The notes beneath the pieces are model-generated. The model was not told where the DNA came from. It worked only from the letters and a program-made list of their open reading frames with translations, and ran no database searches. From contig JAJZWQ010000097.1 of assembly GCA_021846605.1 (NCBI GenBank), positions 1-12,345 on the forward strand: 12,345 nt of DNA, in the 5' to 3' direction. The stretch is from Bacillota bacterium (lineage in GTDB: Bacteria; Bacillota_E; RBS10-35; JAJYVN01). A program made the translations under genes and the position numbers. Every line of letters begins with the position of its first letter. Within the stretch, counting starts at the first letter, position 1. Positions 5,059 through 12,345 of this stretch are shown piece by piece.

Positions 5059-6960
5059 CTACTCTTTGTTGGGGAGCGGGACATCCAGGGCGGCGAGGTG
5101 GCGAACCACGTCCTCGGCGGCGCCCCGCGTCATGCCGGGCACGCGCGCCAGGGCCTCAACCCCGGCCGCGCGCATGGCGTCCAGGGATGGGAAGGCGCGG
5201 AGCAGGGCCTGCCGGCGCTTGGCGCCGATGCCCGGCACATCGTCCAGAAGCGACCGCACGGCCGCACGGCCGCGCAACTGGCGGTGAAAGCCCAGGCCGA
5301 AGCGGTGGGCCTCGTCGCGCACGCGCTGCAACAGGTGCAGCCCAGCCGAACCACGTGGCAGGATGATCGGATCAGGACCGTCCTCGGCAAACAGCCACTC
5401 GTTCTCCTTGGCCAGGCCGAAGGTCGGAATATGGGCGACATCGAGTTCGCGCATGGCGGTGTGGGCGCTGGAGAGCTGCCCGCGCCCACCGTCGATGATC
5501 ACCAGGTCCGGCAGCTCCGCAAACCCCTGGGCCCCGGCGGGCAGCCGCTCCCCAGGCGTGCGGGCATCCTGCGCGGCGCGGGCACGGGCGAAGCGGCGAG
5601 TCAGGACCTCGCGCATGGTGGCAAAGTCGTCTGGGCCCTCGACGGTGCGCACATGGAACTTGCGGTACTCCGCCTTGCGCGGCAGGCCGTCGATGAACAC
5701 GACCATGGCGCTCACCGGGTGGGTGCCCTGGAGGTTGGAGTTATCGTAACACTCGATGCGGTGGGGGATCGCCGGCAGGCGCAGCGCCTCCCGCAACTCC
5801 TCCAAGGCCGCCGTCACGGCCTCGCGGCTGCGCTCCCGCCGCCAGGCTTCTGCGGCCAGGAACTCCTCGGCGTTGCGCCGCACCAGGTCGATCAGGGCAC
5901 GCTTCGCGCCGCGTGCGGGCACGGCCAGGCGCACGGCACCGCCCCGCCGACCACGCAGCAACCCCTGTGCCGCCTCCGGGTCGGGCACCTGGGCCGGCAG
6001 CAGGATCTCCCGCGGCACCGGCGCGCCGCCGCCGTAGAACTGCCCCAGGAAGGCCTCCAGGATCTCGCCCTCCGCCGCGCCCTCGCTGCCGGCCAGCAGG
6101 AAGCCGTCTCGTCCCGCGAGCTGACCTTCGCGGAAGTGGAAGATCTGGACGGCCGCCTCCCCGCCGGGCCCCGTCGCGACCGCGAGCGCGTCGCGCTCGC
6201 CGCCACCTGCGACCTGCACTTTCTGCTTCTCGAGCACCGAGCGCAGGGCCCCCAGCCGGTCGCGCAGTTCGGCGGCCTCTTCGAAGCGCAGGGCCGCGGA
6301 AGCCTCGCGCATCCGCGTCCCCAGCCGGGCGAGCACCTGGTCGCCGTGGCCGTCGAGGAACTGCTCCAGTTCCACGGCCATCTGACGGTAGTGCTCGGGG
6401 GTGACGGCCCCGATGCAGGGGGCGCCGCAGCGGTGGATGTGGTAGTAGAGGCACGGCTGCGGCTGGCGGAGGCGGCGGTCGGAACAGGAGCGGAACGGGA
6501 AGACGCGACGGAGCGTATCGATGGTGTCGCGCACGGCGGCCGCGTGCGGGTATGGGCCGAAGTAGCGGGCGCCGTCGTCCGCCGGCCGGCGCACCACCTC
6601 CAGGCGGGGCCACGGACTCTGGAGGTCCAGACGCAGCGACGGGTACTGCTTGTCGTCCCGCAGCCGGATATTGTATTTGGGCTGATGGCGCTTGATCAGG
6701 TTGTTCTCCAGGATCAGGGCCTCGACCTCGGAGTCGGTCAGGATGACCTCGAGGTCGCAGACCATCGCCACCAGGGCCTGGGTCTTGGCCTCCAGCCCGC
6801 GGCCCGACTGGAAGTAGCTGCGCACGCGGTTGCGCAGCGAGACGGCCTTGCCCACGTAGAGGATCTCGCCATCCTCGCCCTTGAATAGGTATACCCCCGG
6901 GTGATCGGGCAGGAGGCGGAGCTTCTCGTCCAGGCTGGTCCGGGGTGGGCGCGGGTCCAT
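5059..6960 (-). CDS. uvrC: Excinuclease ABC subunit C
   Basis: UvrC, the nuclease of the UvrABC nucleotide excision repair system that makes both incisions around a DNA lesion after UvrB loading. The 633-aa length is typical. Domains in order: GIY-YIG nuclease (GVY at 22-24, YVGK at 35-38, catalytic Arg43, then the conserved EALILENNLIK helix), a four-Cys-type segment (CSDRRLRQPQPC...CGAPC), the UVR motif that meets UvrB (AALRFEEAAELRDRLGAL, in pieces), the RNase H-like second nuclease (ECYDNSNLQG, VIIDGGRGQL, GFHRQLRG), and a C-terminal double helix-hairpin-helix (DVPGIGAKRRQALL, ARVPGMT). ATG at 6960 is chosen, with GGGAGG about nine nt upstream and the GIY-YIG domain starting at the usual place; the frame stays open to 7617 but that part overlaps the upstream gene. 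Co-transcribed with the small membrane protein 25 nt upstream. Confidence 0.97.
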   Translation of the reverse strand: MDPRPPRTSLDEKLRLLPDHPGVYLFKGEDGEILYVGKAVSLRNRVRSYFQSGRGLEAKTQALVAMVCDLEVILTDSEVEALILENNLIKRHQPKYNIRLRDDKQYPSLRLDLQSPWPRLEVVRRPADDGARYFGPYPHAAAVRDTIDTLRRVFPFRSCSDRRLRQPQPCLYYHIHRCGAPCIGAVTPEHYRQMAVELEQFLDGHGDQVLARLGTRMREASAALRFEEAAELRDRLGALRSVLEKQKVQVAGGGERDALAVATGPGGEAAVQIFHFREGQLAGRDGFLLAGSEGAAEGEILEAFLGQFYGGGAPVPREILLPAQVPDPEAAQGLLRGRRGGAVRLAVPARGAKRALIDLVRRNAEEFLAAEAWRRERSREAVTAALEELREALRLPAIPHRIECYDNSNLQGTHPVSAMVVFIDGLPRKAEYRKFHVRTVEGPDDFATMREVLTRRFARARAAQDARTPGERLPAGAQGFAELPDLVIIDGGRGQLSSAHTAMRELDVAHIPTFGLAKENEWLFAEDGPDPIILPRGSAGLHLLQRVRDEAHRFGLGFHRQLRGRAAVRSLLDDVPGIGAKRRQALLRAFPSLDAMRAAGVEALARVPGMTRGAAEDVVRHLAALDVPLPNKE

Positions 6961-6985
6961 GGCCGGGGGCCTCCCTCTGCGGGGG

Positions 6986-7162
6986 TCAGCGCCGCCGGCG
7001 TCCGGCGACGAAGGTGACCAGCAGGAGCAAGACATCGACGGCTTCCAGAACCAACCTGACGCTCGGGGAAAGCCGCGCGGCCAAAAGGACGGCCGAGAGG
7101 ACGAGGGCGGCGACGCCGCACCCGATCGCCAGGATCTGACGCCAGGGCGGAAGCGGTGGCAA
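6986..7162 (-). CDS. Small two-helix membrane protein upstream of uvrC
   Basis: A 58-aa frame starting at TTG (7162-7160), easily missed because of its length and start codon. It reads MPPLPPWRQILAIGCGVAALV..., with helix one at about residues 9-29 (ending LLAAR), a short hinge LSPSVRLVLEAVD, helix two at about 43-54 (VLLLLVTFVAG) and a positive C-terminus RRRR, consistent with both ends cytoplasmic. GGGGAGG lies seven nt before the TTG, one of the best ribosome binding sites in the window. The stop is 25 nt before the uvrC ATG, so it is probably the first gene of the uvrC operon. I do not recognise the family. Coding support: hydrophobic pattern, strong SD, tight spacing and GC-rich third positions. 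Confidence 0.65.
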   Translation of the reverse strand: MPPLPPWRQILAIGCGVAALVLSAVLLAARLSPSVRLVLEAVDVLLLLVTFVAGRRRR

Positions 7163-7188
7163 GTGCAGGCCTCCCCGCGCGTCGCCCT

Positions 7189-7218
7189 AGCGTACCGCCC
7201 GCCGGCAGGCGCTCGCAA
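7189..7218 (-). promoter_or_regulatory. Candidate promoter of the small-membrane-protein/uvrC operon
   Basis: On the minus strand TTGCGA (7218-7213) and TACGCT (7194-7189) are spaced by 18 nt. Each hexamer departs from consensus (four and three of six). Transcription would start near 7182, about 20 nt before the TTG start, leaving room for the GGGGAGG site. It lies in the divergent gap shared with the oxygenase gene, for which I see no clear promoter. Confidence 0.3.
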
Positions 7219-7278
7219 GGCGCGGCAGAAAGGCTGCTCCGGCGAACGACTGTGGCCAACACAAAGGAGGCCCCTCCG

Positions 7279-8201
7279 GTGGCCACCCCCCAGATCGCAC
7301 CCGCTGGCCGCCCCCTCCCCCCGCTGGTCAGCAACGGCACCCCCCTGGACATGACTCCGCAACGGCTGGGGTGGCTGCAGCCGTCGGACCCCGACGCACC
7401 GCTGCCGGAACTGCGAGAGCAGTATGCGCGCCAGGGGTACCTGTGGCTGCGCGGCCTCCTGGACCGCGACGCGGTGCTGGCCTTCCGCGAACACTACTTC
7501 AGGGTGATGCGCGAGGCCGGGCTGGTCGCCCCGGACCAGGACCCAGCCGTCGGGGTGTGCGCCGACACCCCGCCAGACCGGGCGCGCCTGGCTGCGCTGC
7601 ACCTGGGCGTCGTGCACTCCGAGGCGTTCGAGGGCCTGTGCCGCAACCGCCGTATTGTGGCGTTCTACGAGCGCTTTCTGGGGGGGCGGCGCATCTCCAC
7701 GGCCGCAAGCTCCTGCGGCATATGGAACCCGGCGCCCCCCACTGCACCGGTGCCCACTACGACCTGGTCTACCTGCGCGGCGGCACCGACCGGCTCTGCA
7801 CCAGTTGGATCCCGCTGGGCGACACGCCCGTCGAGATGGGCGGCCTCTGTTACCTCGCGGGATCGGACGGCTGGGGCCGCCAGCAGGAGGCCGAGCACCG
7901 GGCGCGCACCGCGCATCTGGACCCGGCCGAGCGCATCACCGCCTATAGCCAGTACATGGCCGGCGGCTGGCTCTCGCGCGACCTGCGGGCCTTGGCGCAG
8001 GACGCCGACCTCCGGTGGCTGGTGGCCGACTACGCCGCCGGGGACATGGTCGTCCACAGCCCTTACATGGTCCATGCCTCGACGATGAATACCGACGCCG
8101 CCCGGCGGATTCGCCTATCCGCCGACATCCGCTACCAACGCGCCGCGGACCCCATCGACCAGCGCTGGCAGAACCTGTGGCGCCCCGACGACGGGCTGTA
8201 G
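7279..8201 (+). CDS. Phytanoyl-CoA dioxygenase family protein (frameshifted)
   Basis: Fe(II)/2-oxoglutarate-dependent oxygenase of the PhyH family, about 306 aa once one frameshift is repaired. GTG at 7279 is preceded by AAAGGAGG eight nt upstream. The first frame runs to FYERFLGG; the homologous continuation AAHLHGRKLLRH is in the -1 frame, and the switch falls in seven Gs at 7680-7686 (eight would restore the frame). In the repaired protein the iron ligands are HYD (His160, Asp162 in TGAHYDLVYLRGGTD) and a distal His near 260-266 (VVHSPYMVHAS), followed by an arginine-rich RRIRLS segment that would hold 2-oxoglutarate. All key residues are present, so either the gene is intact and a G was lost in sequencing or it is a very recent pseudogene. 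The substrate cannot be told. It is the only large plus-strand gene here and converges on the transglutaminase gene. Confidence 0.85.
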
Positions 8202-8222
8202 CGGGCCGCGGCGCGGCAGCGA

Positions 8223-8246
8223 CGGGGGCCGCTCAGGGTGCCCCCG
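8223..8246. terminator. Hairpin at the convergent oxygenase/transglutaminase ends
   Basis: CGGGGGC (8223-8229) and GCCCCCG (8240-8246) form a 7-bp GC stem with a 10-nt loop. The stop codon of the transglutaminase-like gene (8233-8235) lies in the loop, and the oxygenase stop is 21 nt to the left. No U-tract is seen on either strand, so this is a candidate bidirectional barrier only. Confidence 0.4.
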
Positions 8247-8866
8247 CGCCCAGCCTGTCCTCGCCATGGAGCCATCGCATCCCACCGGGCCAGCCCGCCT
8301 CGGCCATCTCCAGGATGCTGCGCGCATAGGGGTTGGGCGCCGTGACCGCATAGGTGCCCGGCGCGTCCCTCCGGTACTCCGAGATCGCCGCCGCCCAGAA
8401 CTGCTCCGGCGTGGTGCACGGGGTGGCATCCCCGCGGCGGTGGGCCGCGATCAGGTCCGGCTGGCGCATCCGGTCCCAGGTCGAAGCCGGCCGCCCGTCC
8501 GCCTGCCGGTACACCACCCCCGCCGCGGGATCGACCGCGCCCCACGCGCCGCCACGCCACACCTCGATGATCTGGTGGCCGCTATAGGCGGCGCCGGTGT
8601 CCACCAACATGACGCTTCGCGCCCACCTGGACCAAGCGGCAGGCCAGCGGCGCCAGGTCCGTGCACCAAACTGCTGCCACGGGCCGCGATCCGGGGCGGT
8701 ACGGCTCGTCCCGCACCGGCGCACCCGTCTCGGCGCACACCCGCACCATGCACTCCACGATGCGCTGGTCGACCGTGTCGGCCTCGGCGGCCGCGTCGCG
8801 CGTGAACATGTAGGGGTACGCGGGACCGAACTGCCCCACCCCGCGGCAACGGTCCAGATCGACCAT
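8233..8866 (-). CDS. Transglutaminase-like protein (frameshifted)
   Basis: Transglutaminase/protease-like protein of about 210 aa after repair of one frameshift. ATG at 8866 has GGGGAGG eight nt upstream. The first frame (to about 8620) gives MVDLDRCRGVGQFGP... up to LVQVGA; the rest, SVMLVDTGAAYSGHQIIEVW..., is in another frame, reached by skipping one base between about 8610 and 8630. The repaired core has the expected triad: Cys68 (AAVWCTDLA), His97 (YSGHQIIEVW) and Asp112 (WGAVDPAAG). The C-terminal 100 residues (TPEQFWAAAISEYRRDAPGTYAV...) are not recognised. There is no signal peptide. The role is unknown: such domains act as amide hydrolases or crosslinkers. All triad residues being intact favours a sequence error or recent decay. 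A hairpin hides its ribosome binding site. Confidence 0.75.
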
Positions 8867-8875
8867 CGCCTGCGC

Positions 8876-8910
8876 CTCCCCAAGCCGGCCCCCCCGGCTT
8901 CACTGGGGAG
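8876..8910 (-). promoter_or_regulatory. Hairpin occluding the transglutaminase ribosome binding site
   Basis: In the minus-strand RNA, CTCCCC (from 8910-8905), a 4-nt bulge, AAGCCGG (8900-8894), a 5-nt G loop, CCGGCTT (8888-8882) and GGGGAG (8881-8876) make a 13-bp interrupted stem. The last arm is the Shine-Dalgarno sequence of the gene starting at 8866. The structure could limit translation or act as a 3' barrier for the upstream gene; the first is suggested by position. Confidence 0.45.
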
Positions 8911-8951
8911 CGCCAGGGGGCCTCCTGGTTCTCCCGCCTACCGCGCGCCCA

Positions 8952-8968
8952 GCCCGCCCTTGGCGGGC
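8952..8968 (-). terminator. Short GC hairpin after the SDR gene
   Basis: GCCCGCC (8952-8958) and GGCGGGC (8962-8968) form a perfect 7-bp stem with a 3-nt loop, beginning three nt after the SDR stop codon on the minus strand. There is no U-run after it. It probably marks the end of the SDR transcript or slows polymerase. Confidence 0.45.
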
Positions 8969-8971
8969 GGA

Positions 8972-9844
8972 TCACCGGCCCCGGAACGGCTGCGGCGTGA
9001 TGCCGGTGGCCGCCCAAAACGGCCCCCCGTCGCAGGCGGGGCTGGCCAGGAGCATGGCTAGCTGCTCCCGGTCCAGCGGGAAGCCCGGGGCCTGCTCCAG
9101 CGCCGGCAGGACGGCCCGGACCAGTCCGAGCGGCAGATGCAGTGGACGCAGGCGGCGGCCGTTGGCATGGGCGATGCGGCGCAGGATCTCGAGGTATGGG
9201 AGGCGCTCCGGGCCTCCGACATCGAACGTGCGCCCGGCGGCCCGGGGATCGGCGAGCAGGCGGGCGCAGCCGCGGGCCAGGTCCTGGGCGGCGACCGGCT
9301 GCAGCATCGCCTGTCCGTCACCCAGTACCGGGGTGATGGGCAGGCTGCGGACGAGGTCGGCCAGCGTCTGGACGAAGTTCATCCCCGGGCCGCCCGGTCC
9401 GAAGAGCACCGAGGGCCGCACGATCACGTACTCCAGACCGGCGTCACGGACGGAATCCTCGGCAGCGGCCTTGGCGCGCAGGTACGGGGTTGGGCCGTGC
9501 GCGTCCGCCCCCAACGCGCTGCAATAGACCACCCGCCGCACACGGGCCAGGGCCGCCGCCCGGACCAGGTGCGCCGTGCCCGCCGCATGGACGGCCGCGT
9601 GCGTCAGGCCGCGCGGCGCCCGCAGCACCCCGACCAGGTGGATGACGCCCTCGCAGCCGGCGCAGGCCTCCTCCAGGCCCCGATCGGCCACCACGTCGCC
9701 CGTCCGGTCCTCCACCGGGCCCAGCCCCGCCGCCCCGCGTCCGCCCGACCGGATCAGCACCCGCACCGCGTGCCCAGCCGCCAGCAACTCCGGCACCAGC
9801 GCGCCGCCGAGATACCCTGTGGCCCCCGTCACCAGAACCCGCAT
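8972..9844 (-). CDS. Atypical SDR, NDUFA9/NmrA-like NAD(P)-binding protein
   Basis: Rossmann-fold protein of 290 aa from the extended/atypical short-chain dehydrogenase group. The N-terminus MRVLVTGATGYLGGALV carries GxxGxxG (residues 7-13). The active-site region YCSALGADAHGPTPYLRAK gives Ser109 and a YxxxK pair (Tyr121, Lys125), followed by VRPSVLFGPGGPGMNFV, which is typical of complex I NDUFA9-like and sugar-epimerase-like members. The C-terminal part is Leu/Pro-rich with DREQLAMLLA. ATG at 9844 has AAGGGGG eight nt upstream and AGGAG immediately before it. Likely a nucleotide-dependent reductase, epimerase or a quinone-biosynthesis/redox-sensing protein; substrate cannot be assigned. It follows the DUF2294 gene on the same strand after 152 nt, so it may have its own promoter. 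Confidence 0.88.
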   Translation of the reverse strand: MRVLVTGATGYLGGALVPELLAAGHAVRVLIRSGGRGAAGLGPVEDRTGDVVADRGLEEACAGCEGVIHLVGVLRAPRGLTHAAVHAAGTAHLVRAAALARVRRVVYCSALGADAHGPTPYLRAKAAAEDSVRDAGLEYVIVRPSVLFGPGGPGMNFVQTLADLVRSLPITPVLGDGQAMLQPVAAQDLARGCARLLADPRAAGRTFDVGGPERLPYLEILRRIAHANGRRLRPLHLPLGLVRAVLPALEQAPGFPLDREQLAMLLASPACDGGPFWAATGITPQPFRGR

Positions 9845-9890
9845 CTCCTGCGCCCCCTTGCCGCGCCCGGGCAGAAAAAGGACCGGTCGC

Positions 9891-9906
9891 GTGCGGTTGC
9901 CCGCAC
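9891..9906 (-). promoter_or_regulatory. Leader hairpin with GCAA tetraloop
   Basis: In the minus-strand RNA GTGCGG, a GCAA loop of the stable GNRA type and CCGCAC form a 6-bp hairpin in the leader before the SDR gene. A TTTTT run follows about 12 nt later (9875-9879), too far for a normal intrinsic terminator. It may stabilise the leader or be a remnant terminator of the upstream gene. Confidence 0.3.
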
Positions 9907-9922
9907 CGCCCCGGCCTCTGCA

Positions 9923-9951
9923 AGAGTAGCGTCCCTGTGCAGGTCGGTCAG
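9923..9951 (-). promoter_or_regulatory. Candidate promoter of the SDR gene
   Basis: CTGACC (9951-9946) and TACTCT (9928-9923) are spaced by 17 nt on the minus strand, in the 152-nt gap after the DUF2294 gene. The hexamers match consensus in four and three positions. The transcript would carry a leader of about 70 nt that includes the GCAA hairpin. Confidence 0.28.
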
Positions 9952-9996
9952 AGAGGTGTCCCTTGGCCGCAGAGTACTCCCCGGAAGATCATGGCG

Positions 9997-10656
9997 TCAA
10001 TGGGCGGCCGGCGCCGTCACCAGCACCACCAGGAGCCCGCCCGCCCCGTCGCCGACGGCCGCCCAGGTGTGCAGGGGCAGGGTCCCGGCCACGCGCCGGA
10101 TGAGGGTGGCCTCCAGGTCGTCCCGGAGGGCGCCCCACGCCTGCAGGTGGGTGACCGTGGCCTGGGCGTCGTTGGCGGGTGCGGGCGCCAGTGCCGCAGG
10201 CAGGTCGGTCCGGGCGTGCACCAGGAGGTCTCCCTGCAAGACCTCGCGCACCGGCCGGCCCAGACCCTCGGCCAGGAGCGCCCGCAGTTCGGCCGGCGCC
10301 TCCCGCTCGGGTGCGGCACCTGGCAGCGGTGTTTCGGCGATCCCTACGCCGAGCGCCCACCGGCGCTTGAGGTCCAGGTCGCTGGCGACCGAGCGCAGGC
10401 GCACGCCCCAGCCGGCAGCGGCCTGGGTGATGGCGGCGCGCGTCTGCTGCACATAGAGCCCGTTGATGTGGCGCATGCACAACCGCCCGAAGGGGTCCTC
10501 GGCCAGGGCCAGCTGCATCCCGGGACCGGTCAGGGCGCTGGCGAAGACGGCCAATCGTCCCTGGAGCCAGATGCCGGCACGGCTGGGCCCGTAGCCGAAA
10601 AAAGCCTTGGAGGCCTGCGCGATCAGGTGCTTGGCCGCCAGTTCCCCCGCCGCCAT
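9997..10656 (-). CDS. DUF2294/MpsC-like protein
   Basis: Protein of 219 aa. The first half reads like DUF2294 (also called MpsC, from a proposed sodium-translocating membrane-potential system): KAFFGYGP, then an LxGxL strand with SALTGPGMQLA, then LYVQQTRAAITQAAAGWGVRLRSVASDLDLKRRWALGVGIAE, in pieces, with the usual strand-helix-strand order. The second half (REVLQGDLLVHARTDLP..., LRDDLEATLIRRVAGTLP, GGLLVVLVTA) looks like a diverged second copy, as in two-domain members. There are no membrane helices. ATG at 10656 is four nt after the uvrA stop and has AGGCGG next to it; upstream codons to 10779 lie inside uvrA and are rejected. Probably translationally coupled to uvrA. Assignment is by pattern from memory and is moderately sure. 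Confidence 0.6.
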   Translation of the reverse strand: MAAGELAAKHLIAQASKAFFGYGPSRAGIWLQGRLAVFASALTGPGMQLALAEDPFGRLCMRHINGLYVQQTRAAITQAAAGWGVRLRSVASDLDLKRRWALGVGIAETPLPGAAPEREAPAELRALLAEGLGRPVREVLQGDLLVHARTDLPAALAPAPANDAQATVTHLQAWGALRDDLEATLIRRVAGTLPLHTWAAVGDGAGGLLVVLVTAPAAH

Positions 10657-10660
10657 CCGC

Positions 10661-12345
10661 CTACGCGCCCCGCTCGCGCGCTTCGGCTTCCTCGTCCCGG
10701 CGCAGGAGCGGACGCAGGAACCGGCCGGTATGGGACTCCGGCTGTCCGGCCACCTCCTCGGGGGTGCCAGTGGCCACAACGCGGCCGCCGCGGTCGCCGC
10801 CCTCCGGACCCAGATCGATGATCCAGTCGGCCGTCTTGATCACGTCCATGTTGTGCTCGATGACGATGACCGTATCGCCCGCCTCCACCAGGCGCTGCAG
10901 CACGATCAGGAGTTGGGCCACGTCGGCCATGTGCAGGCCGGTGGTCGGCTCGTCGAGGATGTAGACGGTGCCGCCATCCGAGCGCCGGGAGAGCTCGGTG
11001 GCCAGCTTGACCCGCTGGGCCTCTCCCCCGGACAGCGTGGTGGAGGGCTGCCCCAGGCGGATGTATCCCAGGCCGACGTCGACCAGGGCCTGGAGCTTGC
11101 GGCGGATGGCGGGCACCGCCGAGAAGAAGGCCAGGGCCGCCTCTGCCGTCATATCCAGGACGTCGGCGATCGTCTTGCCCCGGTAGAGGACCTCGAGGGT
11201 CTCGCGGTTGTACCTGCGGCCCTTGCAGAGCTCGCACTTGACGTAGACGTCGGGCAGGAAGTGCATTTCGATCTTCAGGATGCCGTCGCCGCCGCAGGCC
11301 TCGCAGCGCCCGCCGCGCAGGTTGAAGCTGAATCGGCCCTTCTGGTACCCCCGGGCCCGGGCCTCGGGCGTGCGGGAGAAGAGGTCGCGGATGTCGTCCA
11401 TCACCCCGACGTACGTGGCCGGGTTGCTGCGCGGCGTCCGCCCGATCGGCGACTGGTCGACGTCAATGACCTTCTTGAGTCGCTCGGTGCCGAGCACCGC
11501 CGCGTGGCGTCCGGCGCGCGCCCGGGCCCCGTTCAGCTCGGCCGCCAGGTACTTGTACAGCACCTCGTTGACCAGGGTGCTCTTGCCCGACCCGGACACC
11601 CCCGTCACGACCGTGAAGCGGCCCAGCGGGAAGTCCACGTCGATGTCGCGCAGGTTGTGCTCGCTGGCGCCGCGCACCGAGAGGAACTCCGTGCCCGGCC
11701 CCCGCCGCCGTTCCGGCACCGGGATGCTCCGGCGCCCGCTCAGAAATGCGCCGGTCACCGACGTCGGGTGCTGGGCGACCTCGGCCGGGGTCCCCACGGC
11801 CACGATCTCGCCGCCGTGCTCACCGGCGCCGGGCCCCACGTCGACGATGCATTCAGCCGCCCGCATCGTCGCCTCGTCGTGCTCGACGACGATGAGGGTG
11901 TTCCCCAGGTCGCGCAGGCGCTCCAGGGTGGCCAGCAGCCGCTCGTTGTCCCGCTGGTGCAGCCCGATGGAGGGCTCGTCCAGGATGTACAGCACGCCGA
12001 CCAAGCCGGAGCCGATCTGGGTGGCCAGGCGAATCCGCTGGGCCTCGCCGCCGGACAGCGACCCCGCGGCCCGATCCAGTGTCAGGTAATCCAGGCCGAC
12101 GTTGCATAGGAAGCCCAGGCGCTCGGCCAACTCACGCAGGATGTCCCGGGCGATGACCGCCTCGCGGGGGCTCAACTCCAGGTCCTGCAGGAAGGCGCCG
12201 CATTCGGCGACCGTGGGCGCGGTGACCTGGGCGATCGAGCGCCCCCCGACCGTGACCGCCAGGGCCTCCGGCCGCAGGCGCAGCCCGCGGCAGGCCTTGC
12301 ACGGCACCGGAGACATGACCTGCTCGATCTCCTCCTTGACCCAGC
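10661..12345 (-). CDS. uvrA: Excinuclease ABC subunit A (C-terminal part, start outside window)
   Basis: C-terminal 561 residues of UvrA, the damage-sensing ABC ATPase of nucleotide excision repair; the full protein is usually about 940 aa, so roughly 380 N-terminal residues lie beyond the right edge. The frame is open to the edge, beginning [20 protein letters not shown]. Visible are the first-half ABC signature [19 protein letters not shown] with Walker [13 protein letters not shown], the second Walker [14 protein letters not shown], the zinc finger CEACGG...[10 protein letters not shown], the second signature [17 protein letters not shown] with [12 protein letters not shown], and the H-loop [12 protein letters not shown]. 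The end TGRFLRPLL is normal. The stop (10661-10663) is followed after four nt by the DUF2294 gene. UvrC lies about 3.7 kb further on the same strand, separated by accessory genes. Confidence 0.98.
   Translation of the reverse strand, partial: WVKEEIEQVMSPVPCKACRGLRLRPEALAVTVGGRSIAQVTAPTVAECGAFLQDLELSPREAVIARDILRELAERLGFLCNVGLDYLTLDRAAGSLSGGEAQRIRLATQIGSGLVGVLYILDEPSIGLHQRDNERLLATLERLRDLGNTLIVVEHDEATMRAAECIVDVGPGAGEHGGEIVAVGTPAEVAQHPTSVTGAFLSGRRSIPVPERRRGPGTEFLSVRGASEHNLRDIDVDFPLGRFTVVTGVSGSGKSTLVNEVLYKYLAAELNGARARAGRHAAVLGTERLKKVIDVDQSPIGRTPRSNPATYVGVMDDIRDLFSRTPEARARGYQKGRFSFNLRGGRCEACGGDGILKIEMHFLPDVYVKCELCKGRRYNRETLEVLYRGKTIADVLDMTAEAALAFFSAVPAIRRKLQALVDVGLGYIRLGQPSTTLSGGEAQRVKLATELSRRSDGGTVYILDEPTTGLHMADVAQLLIVLQRLVEAGDTVIVIEHNMDVIKTADWIIDLGPEGGDRGGRVVATGTPEEVAGQPESHTGRFLRPLLRRDEEAEARERGA

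Noticed and set aside
4993..6888. Plus-strand open frame of 631 codons opposite uvrC
   Set aside because: Exact mirror of uvrC codons; no ribosome binding site or domain is recognisable.
6961..7617. N-terminal extension of uvrC to 852 aa
   Set aside because: The extra 219 residues are Arg/Ser/Pro-rich without similarity to UvrC, overlap the small membrane gene and the oxygenase, and the ATG at 6960 fits the family.
10607..12109. Plus-strand open frame of 500 codons opposite uvrA
   Set aside because: Antisense to well-conserved UvrA motifs; Val/Asp/Gln-rich shadow composition.

Overview
This is a very GC-rich bacterial chromosomal segment. It is densely packed, with short gaps, and almost everything lies on the minus strand. 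Ribosome binding sites are strong and Gram-positive-like (AAAGGAGG, GGGGAGG), and TTG/GTG starts are frequent. The families DUF2089, YvlB-like DUF4097, YvlD and a DUF2294/MpsC-like protein point to a deep-branching high-GC Bacillota lineage (Limnochordia, Symbiobacteriia or Thermaerobacter-like) or a neighbouring terrabacterial candidate phylum. This placement is an inference from gene content only. I see no phage, IS element, tRNA, rRNA or CRISPR array.

Layout, left to right. (1) At 82-2365 a GH3 beta-N-acetylhexosaminidase (NagZ-like) and a Cof-type HAD phosphatase sit head to tail with a 14-nt overlap, HAD first in transcription. A sigma-A-like promoter just past the end of nagZ points back into it as antisense. 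(2) At 2680-4981 lies a cassette resembling the Bacillus yvl (envelope-stress) genes: a DUF2089 zinc-ribbon/HTH protein, a DUF4097 beta-repeat protein and a four-helix YvlD membrane protein. A small Trp-flanked single-pass membrane protein is inserted in the opposite direction between the last two. DUF2089 has a promoter with a perfect TTGACA and an inverted repeat over the -35, suggesting autoregulation. (3) At 5059-7162 are uvrC and, just upstream, a 58-aa two-helix membrane protein starting with TTG. (4) At 7279-8866 there are two convergent accessory genes, a phytanoyl-CoA dioxygenase-like oxygenase (+) and a transglutaminase-like protein (-). Both are interrupted by a single frameshift; one is at a run of seven G. 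(5) At 8972-12345 are an atypical SDR/NDUFA9-like protein, a DUF2294/MpsC-like protein and the C-terminal part of uvrA, whose start lies outside the window.

The conserved core is nucleotide excision repair: uvrA and uvrC flank a small set of accessory genes. The most distinctive parts are the rearranged yvl-like cassette, whose two cytosolic proteins share a short SHOCT-like helical motif; the untypical small membrane proteins; a hairpin that would occlude the transglutaminase ribosome binding site; and the two adjacent frameshifts. I found no clear evidence of a wholly new defence or mobile system.
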